The notes under the pieces were generated by a model. That model was not told the DNA's origin and ran no database searches. It saw only the letters and a program-made list of their open reading frames with translations. The translations under genes and the position numbers were made by a program. Source: Diphasiastrum complanatum (lineage: Eukaryota > Streptophyta > Lycopodiopsida > Lycopodiales > Lycopodiaceae). From it: 64,000 nt of DNA. The stretch spans positions 22,718,422 to 22,782,421 of the forward strand of contig CM055109.1 of assembly GCA_029204225.1 (NCBI GenBank), given 5' to 3'. Below are positions 27,601 through 39,500 of this stretch, piece after piece. Position 1 is the first letter of the stretch. Each line of letters starts with the position of its first letter.

Positions 27601-30600
27601 TCTCGTGGCAAAGGACCAGAAGATGAAGGAGTCTCGGGTGGTGGAAATGTACGCTGTGGGGGAACAGGTGGAGATAGTGGAGAAACACTGGACTGTAATG
27701 ATAGTGTAGCAATCTGGGCAGAAAGAGCAGTGAACGTCTCTAGTAACTCCTGGCGTAAATCAGTGCGCACATCACTCATGGCTTCCCTAAGATGATCTCG
27801 GAATTCATGCCGTACTTCGTCAAGGTAAGTGGAAGACAATATGCGAGGCTCAGAAGATGTAGGGGAAGTATCCATGGTCAAGGAATGCAGGTAAGTGAAG
27901 AGAGTGTAAGAAAAGCTTAATATCGGATGGAGCGGACTTTTGTCGTCACCCCAAATACGCTTTAGGTACACAAACGACACTAAGAGCAAGAAAGGAAATG
28001 ACAAATGTCAAGAAAAGGTGTGGAAAGCAAGGAAAAACCAGCAAAGATACCTCTCAATAAAGCTCCAAGCGTGTGCGAAGAGCTGGCTGGAAAATGTGAC
28101 CACAAGGAGAATGAAAGTGGGCGCTAGACAGCCTCCAATCAATGCCGAAAATATGGCTGGAAATCTGTGGAAAACGTGATGAAATAGGGCGATGGACATC
28201 CTCCAATCAAAACTGAAATATGGCTGAAAAATGTGATGAAGTAGGGCGTTGGACAGCCTCCAATCAATGCTGAAAAGATGGCTGGGAATCCTTTCCCTAA
28301 ATCAAATGGAGGATTCAAAAAAAGAGGGAAAAGGATTTGTAACTTGGGCGCCGAAAATAATCTGCCCAAAAAAAAATTTCCGGCCGCCAAATTTAGCGGA
28401 AGTACTTCCGCTAACTATCTGCTAAAGCTCCGCCAAGGAAAATGCTCTAATGGGAGTTGGTCCTCCTCCAAACTGTGCTGAATGTTGCTGAAGCAAAGAG
28501 ACGAGATCCCTCAGCAAAGAGAGAAACATCAGCAAGGAAAATGGGCACCCAATCAGAAAATCAGATCTGAAATTCAGCAATCAGGAAAGTGCTCTGATAC
28601 CAAGTTATGATCAAAATCTCAGGTGTTGAATCAATGAAGCATAAAAGACAGCAATAGACTAAAGCCCTACAAGCAATAGACAAGACAATAGGTTCTCCCA
28701 CGAGGAGCCCAAGCAATTCCAATCAATAATCTGAAAAATGAGTGTACAAATGCCCCTATAAATACCCTACCAATGAACCCTAAAATAGGAATTCAAAAGT
28801 AAAGGGAGGCAAAATGTGGAGGGAAAATAGTGCGCCCTCCTACGGGCCCCCACTCCACATATAACCATATAATAAGGGCCCAAGGCCAGTCAATGTCATA
28901 AAAAAGGACCCAGTGCGGGTCATAAGCATACAAAAAGGCTCTGGGGCCTGTACATGACTAATATAAAATGCGTAACCAGAAATATACATAACCAACAGTA
29001 AATCTAAAGAGGCCTGCGGAATATATGCAGAGTAGCCCAGTAGGCCTGTATCCTGTAGTCCGTAACTCTCCACCTCCTGGTTTTTACCCTTTCCCTTGTC
29101 ATGCTGTCATGCATAAAATTCTCAATACACTGATCTCCAAAGGTACGCAAAAAGCAACAAGCAAATTTTTTTAGCTCATGTACATATAGTACTTTCCTGG
29201 ATCTCTCATTTGCTTTGTGATATTGCCATCATACATTCCTCATGCACAAATTCTAGTACCTCTCCTTCCTGATTGACCTGTGGCTGCTTTAGCTTTATTA
29301 CACGTAGGACTAGCCTTTATATCACTGTTATGCTCTAGAATCCAACCTAAGGTAAACCTTTTAACCGATACAAACCAAACCAGTTAGGTAGCATTACTCA
29401 AATCATCCATCCATAGTTAGTCCATACTTCTCTCCATGTTGTGAAAATTATCATGGAACTAACCAGTCTATCTCCTTAGTTCCTGGCTATGGTGTCCCAT
29501 ACCACCATAATCCATGCTAGGAATGCCAAATCCAAGTGCTAGATGATCTAAGAACTTAGGCCCATATGGTAGCATAACGTTGATCCATTGGATACTTCAC
29601 TAGTGCCACAACCCCAAGACTTTATAGCCTCGGTCCACAACCTATCTCCGTAGTAATAATAGATAATCCTCACCACTTATGGCCAAATACTAGTTGACCA
29701 ATAACAGCCAGCTCAAAAAATAGTTACAGTGCAAGATGCAGTCACTGGAAAACAGGCCAGTGGATGGCTGACTTCCCACAACAATGGTAAAGCACTACTA
29801 TATGTCAACGATGGTTGTGTGAATTTGAGCAAATTTGCTTCCTTAATCAATGGATCCTACCTTGGACTTTCATGTGCGTAAAGTATGTGTGCTCTCCTTA
29901 ATTTGGAGTATACTTTGAAGAGAATGAAATTTCACTTTTGGTTCCTGCTGCTCCTTGTTCATCCACTATTTATGACAAGTGAATGGTAAGAAATGTGCAT
30001 ACTCCCATTGGTCTATTGTTGAGTCCAGCTCCCGCAGCTAATTTCATCTGTCAAGTTAACCTTTCCAGATGTTTGGCCACTAGTCACCTTCACCAAGTTT
30101 CATGCTGTCAAATCTCATTTATTACACACTCTTTGTATCATTTAGTGACTTTATTGTGTCCCAGACATCTTCTGCAGGCTGATGATTCAACTTTGACTGG
30201 CAAGAACTTATTCCAGTGACACGCATATTTTCATGTATGCCTTTCGCTCTTTTGCATAATTCTTTTCTTTGAGCCTTGTCATCAGGTGCTTTTGGAGGCT
30301 TCCCACTACCCTCACAATTTCTAACCTTTTCTCTTTCAAAATGATTTTTACTTTCTATCTCTGAATGGAGTCGGGTATTCTGGGATCTACATGATAAGCG
30401 CAGTGCTGTCAAGGTCACAAGTCCTTTCTCGTGCGAAAGCATTTCCAGAGCATGGACCTTGTGGAACTTTTGCGCCTGAAGAAGAAGGTGGACTGAGCCC
30501 AAAGTCTCAAGCTTTATTGTGCATGGGCTCACAACCTTTTTTGGAACTAACTTTAAAGAAACTATGAATACAAAAGAAAATACAAGAGTCCAGAACATAT

Positions 30601-31706
30601 AGTGTATAGAAGTAAGACAACAGAATTGGGGATTCACACTACTTCAACTAGAACAAAATTATGTCCTCCTCTCATTCAGCTGATTCATTTTCATAGAAAC
30701 ATATTCCAGGTGAACCACAATCTGCCACCCATTAAGATATTATATCATCTGTAACTAACTATTTTCATCATCAGTTTTGAATTGCCTCATTTAATTGCTC
30801 ACACATTATGCTTTGTTTGTCATCTTAGACAAGTAGAGACCAGATTTCACCAAAAAAGTATAAATGAGTTTGACTTGCTTGGTGAGTTCATTGTTTGTGC
30901 TTGTAAACAATAAAAGCTACTGGAGGAAGTAGATCTGGTTTTAAAAATTTGATTGGGTTCTTAACTTTGATAGCTAGGTTTCTAGAATGACTAGAAAGTA
31001 ATATTCACGAGTTTGCTTTGTAATGTAAAGCAATCTCAAAAGCCAATCTATCTTCATGGAACTATTCACTTTATCTTTAGATGCCCAAGATACTATGAGA
31101 TCAGAGGGCGATATCGTTACCTGTTTCGAGACATGTCTACCACTCTACGCTCCCTTATAGCCTATGAGGACCCACGATGTGTCGCTCTGTTGGTACGCGA
31201 GATGTTCATACTACGGATGGATTTATACGGGACATCCCAGCATTTTACCTCATAGCAACTGATTACTTCATTCTTCACTAGGTGGAGATTGTGTGATTTA
31301 GTGCCTGAGGATGAGGATTATGACGGCGACGAGGATGATAGCCGCTCACATGCTCATAGAGATCAGAGGCAGTGTACCACCCACCATCACGTTACTACCA
31401 AGATCACCAGACATCCTACGCAGAGACGTCCTACTACACATGCTCATGCTCATGCTCATGCTCACAAACGACGCCGGCAGGCTCCAGTGATCTCTCATGC
31501 CGTAGCTCGCATTACATCTTATTACAGCAGCAACAGGAGGACATCTTGACATGGATACAGATGATCTATTTCAATTTTTAGTTTGTACTAGATGTTTTCC
31601 TTATTACAGTTTTGGAGACGTTTTATACGCTCCCATGGTTACCACTTACTTGACATGTACTTCATTGGTCTTATATGCCTATTGGCATGGAAAAGACATT
31701 AATAAA

Positions 31707-31785
<79 letters not shown>

Positions 31786-34700
31786 GCCAATCAGCAGCGT
31801 TGCCTGCTGGTGATGTTGCTACTGATGATGATGTTGCTGCTGCTGCTGAGATCGTTACCACCTCTACTGCTGCCTTTGCTGGCCGTGGTGCCGCTAATGC
31901 CACTTTTCCTATCTCAAATAATGACGAATACATGCCGAGAAAAGCATACGAAGGTTACCCAAGGAGTGAAATGGATGCTCTAAGCACCAAGGTACAAAGT
32001 CTCAGCGTGGCAATTGTGGCTCTGATCGGGGATAATGCAGTTCTCAAAGAGAAGGTCCAGCTATTGGAAGGAATGCCACAACCAATGACGAACAAAATCC
32101 ATAATTTAGAGAAGAATCTGTTTGGACATATAGAGGTCACAAAAAATTGGGCTTCTTTACTCAAAAAAAGATGAAGGTAGCTCTAGTCAAATGTCCACTA
32201 TTTCAGCTACCATTTTTGAGAAAAATTATGTGACTTCTCCCACCTCCATTGTTGAAGGATCTGCATCTTTGGACTGAGTATGCCACATCACTCTACTCCT
32301 TTCACAAGGTGATATTTCCTCGTCCCTCCACCTCCTTTTTCACCTCAAATCTCGTTTCTTGGCCATTGAGAAGTTTAAATTCCGTCAAGCATGGGATATC
32401 AATGACCTAGAGGCCGAACTCCTTATTCATGTCATTAATATACTTGCACCTATTTTGGCCTCACTCCTTAATGATGCCGTCATTTCTTGTTTTCTTCTAC
32501 CATGGTGCACCAATATCATCCATCCCATCCACAAGAGTGGTGAACCAATGAAGAACGATTGGGCACATTGTGGCTAAGCTTTATGTTATGGCATTATCCT
32601 TTAGACAATGATTAGTAGTGAGGCAAAGACATGGAGATTACATGCCTTGGGTCAGGCCAGTTTTAGGGCACAACATTCCACCATTGATCATGTGTTCATG
32701 CTCTGAGCCATCATTGAAGAGGCCAAGTCCAGACATGAGAGAGTCTAATGTTGTTTTGTGGATTTCCAAAAAGCTTTTGACTCTGTTTTGTAACACATTG
32801 TCCTTCAGAGGTTGAGGGATCTTGGTTTCTCTACCAATACTGTTAGGGACCCAACTCCCTTGGGTCCCAAACCCAAATTTGAGACTGGACGATGACTGGG
32901 CCTGTTGACTTGACCGATGACTCGTGAACCTGCATGGTTGCCACGTGTCATGATCTAGAACGTGCGCATGGCTTGGAGTCTCTCACCTTGGAGGTATACA
33001 AGGGGAGGACTCATTTGCCATCCATTCTATCTACCTAGGAGGAGGTGGATGGAGAGCATCTGCATGGCCAGGATGAGTGCTAGCTTGAGGCGGGAGATGG
33101 CTGAGAGCCTAGGCAGTGGTATGGGACACTATCCAGGATGGAGGTCAGATCTTACTTGATACGGTCACAGGCCAGGGCACGGAGGGTGGTAGGTCCTATG
33201 GCGGGGTGGAACGTGAATCATTCGGTCTCGTGTGGTTAACCGGTACCTGGAGGTTTGCAGTAACTTGTAAGTGAGAGTCTAACAAATACCATATTATTTG
33301 TCATGGCATTGTATCAGCAAGTTTAAGGAAGCTTCAGATTTGAGGAGGGTCTCTCTAAGAGGTTTGGAGTGCGATTGGGTTGAATTAGAATTTTCCCATC
33401 TCCTCCAGTCTTTTTCGTTTGTATATTGATGAGCTTGAGAAAGCCATCAACCAGGAATGGTGGTCTCAGATGCAGTCTTGGTGATATACTCATTTCCATT
33501 CTCATTTATACTGACAATGTGGTATTGAGTTCTCCCTCTGTTATTGATACATTATAGGTTTTTGGAGACTTAATTGATTTGACTGCGCATACTAGGAATA
33601 TTCATAATATAATTTTTAATACTTCCAAGGCCTTTATGGAGTGGCAGGTGTTTACTCTAGGAGGACATCCTCTGGTGGTGATATCCTCTTACACTTATTT
33701 GGGGACAGGGCCAATTTTTGGTATGAGACAAGTTGCCACAGCTACATTGTGGAAGGGTCATGCTTCTTTGGTTAGTCTTCAGTGGTTCTACTTTAGGAAA
33801 CACATCTGCAATGCCCGGATCTCTTGGGGTCAAACCAGATTTATGCCTTTCCAGTTTCCTAGAGTTGGATATTGACGAGGTCCTAGTTTACTTCGTTCTT
33901 TGGACTCTCACATTGCCTCTGGTTTACATTGGGACAATACTAAGTTTCCTCACATCCTTTTATATGTGGAGTTTGGTTGTTTCCAGGGTATTTCTCACCT
34001 GAGCAGGATTTGCTATCATTGTCTTTTCCATGATTCTCCAATCACACTGTGTTCACTTATTTCATACATAGACCCCCAATGTGTGGCCTTAATGTCGCAT
34101 GCAATGTTCTTGCTTCATAGAGATATATAGTACAGGGATCAATATAGACATTGCATAGTTTCCATCTGATTCGAATCGGGATGCTCAATTCTGATCGGGA
34201 TCGAACCTCCTTTTTTTCTAAATTGTGCATTAAATGCCTTGGCCCTTAATGGTTATGGCATGGAAAAGACATTTAATTTTAATAAATCTTTCTTTCTTCC
34301 TCTTTCTCTCTGAGGTGTTAGAAAATGTATTATGTGAGGCTTGAGCAATGAGCAATGAGCACTCACCACTGAGTAGCCACCGAGCCGGACTTTTGAGCAT
34401 TGACTCTTAAGTTACAACTTACATTCAACATTGAAATTTGAAATTTGACTTAAAATTTAGAATTTAGAATCCAGATCGATGGTGAAATTGTTTTAATTGT
34501 GACTAGTGAAATGAAATTTGATAACGTATTGTGTGATTTTAGTCAGATGATCAGGAGGGAGTATTGTCAAATATTCAAATTCTGAAAATATTGTTATGAA
34601 CAAAGGCTTTGATATCCTTATGAAAGATCATGAGGTTGATCTTCAAGTGCTTCATCGACACCAACAGGAGATTGACAACATGGGAGAAGAAGGAGACCTC

Positions 34701-36479
34701 ATTGTTGAAGAAGAAACCCAAAATTCAAATCAAGAGTAATCTATTTTGGTAGCCACTTGACGACCTAAGTAAGGGTAAAGGAGCAACAAGAAAGTGCATT
34801 TCATCTTGCTACAAGAAAATCGAAGTTGTTGTCCCAAACAAAAAATTAGAGGATTCACAAATCAAGGCACTCAAAAATTAACAAATTAGCCCGTTAGCAC
34901 TTTTTCCCTAAGTTGAGGATCTACAAAAAAGAACAAAATAACCTAACCAATGGGTTGTTTTTCACTTCTCATAGATACTAGGCTCTTACATAAACAAAAA
35001 ACATTTCTGAAATCAGTTGTCTACTAGGAGGATTTTTCTCTCTAGAAATGTAGAAAGGTAGGAAGTAGACTTGCAATACTCCCTAAATGTTGTGCTAGCC
35101 TATCCTGCTCTAATACCAGATATTAGCAATCAGTGAGCAATTAACCTTAAACAACTTGCAAGTGAATACTTTTCTAACTATTGCAATCCGCAACTAGAAT
35201 ACACATGATACAAGCAAAAGCCTTCACTATTGATCTCTTTACAGACTACATTGTTAAAAACCTAAGAGAGAACTATTGCAAGTATCTTCCCAACCTTTGC
35301 TACATATGACAACGAGGAATGCTTTTCCAAAGGCTCGCATATCCAAATCCCTGAAGCACACTCTAAACCTCGGCATATCCTAAGCTAAATGTGGCTTGGG
35401 AACTTGATGCTTGAACCATCCATCTAAAGTTACAAATACAAGCCACAACACCACAGCTTGGTAGATTAGTTAAACAGTAAACTACAAAGCATTTTTCTAT
35501 TCGATAACTTACTAAAAGGTTTTGTTGACCCATGAGGCGAACGGCACCTCACTTCTTAGTTTGGTCATCAATATTTGGCCCGTTGGGAGGCAGGGTTGTT
35601 ATTGATTCTCAACGAGTTGATTTGATTACCTGAATTGCATTCACTTTAGGCAAGTCTCTTAGTGATCCAAACCCATGTCCTTGGAAACGGCTTAGAAATA
35701 ACTGCACTGACTCTTCAGACACAATTTCACAAAGAACATAAATTAGGTTAATGCAAAAACATTTATTTCTCAAAAAAATCTGTGTCTGGATTAATCAGTT
35801 TCAAAGGGGTTATAATATTTGATTTAGCTGACCACAAAAAGCAAACAAAAGGTCTTCATAGGACGGAGATTCTTCAATTGCATGACTACAAAACCTCCTT
35901 CACATACAAATATTTTGCATTTATAAAAAAACGGTGGTTATTGCATTCCATTTAATAACACTCCAAAAACCAGGACCGCTCCTGAAACTTTGCTCCAATG
36001 CGATGCATCTTTACTTTGTATTTAGATAAAAATTGTGAGCAACAACATGTGGCAATCCAAAGGTGACCATGAACATACTTAGTAATGAAAAAATGTGTAC
36101 TGACATGAATTTTAGTGAGAACTAGATTGTGGCGTGCGTATAACACACGAACATTGAGCATGTTAAAATTAACACAAGTTGAAAGAAAGACCATCCTATT
36201 TGTTTCAGTTGAACTACTATGTCAATGCTCTATGATTGTCTTCTTGCTTCTTGCTTCTTTACAATACATGTTTTCTATTCTTGCGTTTTCTGTCTTATAT
36301 TTGGTTTTTAAAAACATGCTTCGTTTGTGAAACTTAATACCGAAATAAACTTCTCCCCCCCTGAAATTGTATCCCACAACATCTTCTGATTTCTGACCTT
36401 AACCCACGAGAGTTCATCCATATTCTGATGTTGAATGTTTCTTCAAGGTAAAGATGTCCATGTGTGTATGCATGCATGC

Positions 36480-36577
<98 letters not shown>

Positions 36578-39500
36578 AGAGGCCAGCTAACACAAGTAGG
36601 AGCATCACCCCTGCCACTATAATCATGACCAAACGCCTGCAAAACAAATCAGTTTTTTAGAAAGATTGATCTTGAATTGTCCAGTCATTGCACTTGTACA
36701 ATATCAAGAAACAACATACGAGTTTCAAGGTGTAGGATACTGTCAAATGTGGCTAGTAAACTTTGAACTGAGCTTTGGCAGATTGGCATAACATTTTACT
36801 GAGAGATTGTAAATCAGCTCCAGAGTTTACTCACACATTTTCAATTGCCCTTCTTATTTTATGTGCATTTTGTTCTGTTTTGAACTCCAACTGATCAGCT
36901 GAAGAATTTAGTTGTGCACTTTGTTGTCGAATGTTTTTCTGTTCATCAGGTGCAATGACAATGTTGTCCACATCTATAACTGTAGCTTCCATCAAGATTG
37001 CTGCAACAGTATGTAGATTCTCCACAGTATAGCGAGATTGATCAACAACGTATTCCAATGTATCTGATAAGTCGTGGTGAAGTTTGGCTTGACCAGCATA
37101 CATGAGAGCGCAGCCCATTCTATAGAATGAACCATTTGTGGCTTAAACACTTAACTTACAGATTAAAGAACACAGGATGCATGCTTGATGGTAAAGTGTG
37201 TTAATAAAAGATACCTATTGCAGTAGGTAGAAAAGTAAATAACAATGTATTTCTAACTTATTAACTGGGTAGCTGAACAAAATAGCATGCCAGCCTGTTC
37301 AAATTATGGTCTTAGAGATACTGTACTTACAAACTGCAAGATAGACATTTGATAGCGTCCTGTTAACTTGTTTTTATTTGTCTTGAATACGAGTACCATA
37401 AACTGTAGAGTGGTGAACTTACATAACCGTACAGGTAAAGATGATAAGACAAAAAAATGGAATCCAGAATGTTCGTCTACTATGCTCGTATCGTTCTTTG
37501 TCCCAGCGGCCGCAGGAACACAAGAAGCTCAGAAAGAGTAGGAAGAATACCCCAAGGGCTATCCACAACAATGCCAGTAAAAAACCTGGAAGGCCTGTAA
37601 ATCCAACCGACTGAGGAACCAGCAATTGATCAGTTTCAATTAAATGTATATTCCAAAGTTCAAACCTTCTAATTGCAAGATAATGTTGAAGCTGGATATT
37701 GTCTTCACCATAAATCAAAACACACATCATTTCCAAGACAAAGATACATCACGATATGGACCGATCTCAGTAACACAAACATAAAATCAGTTTTTCCTTT
37801 TTAGCTTTGCCAGGATAGCGCTAAGCTATTGTGATGATTCGCTAAAAGTTGAGTTGTCGCTTAGGTGATTCTGAGCATTGAAATGGGTTTTTATTTCATT
37901 TCTATTCTTTTGGAATGCAATAATTGTTTCTTTGTTTTGAGCCTTTTTGCAGTAACAATAAGTTATTGTGATGATTTGTTACAAGCTAGTTGTCACTCTT
38001 AGGTAACTTTGAGCATTAACATTGATTCTTATTTGTAGTTTTTATTCTATTAAAGTGCAATCATCGTCTTTTCATTTTTCAACTGTTTGAATGTATCTTG
38101 GGCCCACACAGCAAAGCTTATTGTGATATTTCAGATTAACTTGTTTATCAACAGAATGCTCATGCTTCCTTGAGAGGAATGTCACCAAAAGAAGGTTATG
38201 ATTTTTTTCACATCCTTTACACAACCTTCTGCCACATGAGAATAAAAATAGGTAAATAAAAAATGATTTCACATTGGAGAAAGTTTTCATCTGCGGCCAT
38301 TCCACCAATGCAAAGGGTTTCCACCTCAAGCTCAACAAATGCCCCATCCCTATCTGAATGGTCTTCGAGCTATTGATCCCCTAAGCGATTAATCAACTAA
38401 CCTCGAGCTATTATTGAAGTATTTTACACTCCTTTTGAGAAAGCAAGGGGTCTAAAATTGGGCCGAAAATATGATTTCAAGCTCTATAAACAAACACGAA
38501 ACAGAAGAAACCGCACAATGGGGGAGAAACAACAATAACGTTACTAGAAGTTTAGACCTCTTTTTGTGGAAATCCCTATTCATGAATAGAGTGTACTAAT
38601 TGAGATGAGAAATTTGTGAATTTGAACACAAATTTCTCACAAGAAATACTAAGAATCAACTTTCCCAAGCCAAGCAATCGTACTATGTGTGCCACTCTAC
38701 GTAACTAGAAAACAAAAAACAAAAATAAGCCCACACCATGTTTCAAAAACCATCACTACTGAACAAAAGTTTTGGAACAAAATTTCCTAGGAGCTACATT
38801 TAGACAACACAAGTTCAAGAGTATGTGAAAAAAAGTTCCTTGATCTAACTCAAATCAAAACATCATAGTCTCAAGACTAGAGTTTTCACATAGTGTGTTT
38901 TGTTGGTGTTTCGTATCACCTCCAGCTATCTCCACCCAATTTGTTATCAAACTGACACTTGACGTGATTCACTCAAACATCGCCACGTCCTAACAAAACC
39001 ATTGCTCGTCGACATGAAGAAAACTCTCATTTGGAATCAAAAGAATCAAAGAAAAGCAAGAATACTGAAGCAGGAATAAACTAGGCATGACGGAACAACT
39101 CCCCAATTAACACATTTTTGAAAACATAAATTGGCAAACTTTAAAATTACCCTTTTTTCTGAGAAGTATACTCTGAAAGTCCAATATTATATAAGCTCTC
39201 TTAAAATACAACAAGATTATACTTATAAAGGCTCTGGCATTTTTGATTAGAAGGTAGACTTGAAACATAAATGTCATATGAAAACTAAAAACAAAAGACA
39301 CCCTTCAATCTGAAAAAAATTCCAAGCTTCCCCCCCCCCCCTCCTCTGGAATTTACAAAAATTTGAATATTTTCAAAAAATGTAAATAGGTTTTGTATTC
39401 AGTTTAAATGTTTCAAATCCTTGAAGAGTTTAAGGAAAGATGTTTAGTTCACTTTCTACTATCTAGAAAGATCACTTCAAAACACAGAACATCTTTGACA

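Larger units (their letters stand above)
24132..29067 (-). mobile_element. Ty3-gypsy chromodomain element, complete ends, internally deleted
   Basis: LTRs 28603-29067 (5', in minus orientation) and 24132-24567 (3') are near-identical and flanked by the 5-bp duplication CTCCA (24127-24131 and 29068-29072). The PBS directly abuts the 5' LTR and a purine run (AGCCAGGGAG) the 3' LTR. Interior: leader repeats, a 635-codon gag-protease frame, RT, then a jump from the end of RT to the C-terminal end of integrase and a chromodomain. RNase H and the integrase core are gone. LTR similarity (a handful of substitutions in about 435 aligned bases, one indel of about 29 bp) suggests a fairly recent insertion. 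Confidence 0.92.

Noticed and set aside
28603-28608. LTR end placed at TGATCA to give a canonical TG...CA terminus
   Set aside because: It would leave AGTTA outside the LTR, yet AGTTA is present next to both LTRs and only AGTTA...TAACT ends give the CTCCA target duplication.
30122-30637. 171-codon minus-strand frame in intron 5
   Set aside because: Hydrophobic start then charged stretch, but no recognisable domain, splice context or second exon. Kept only as a note.
31289-31552. His/Ala-rich and Ser/Met-rich frames on both strands
   Set aside because: Caused by a CATGCT hexamer repeat in the LINE 3' region.
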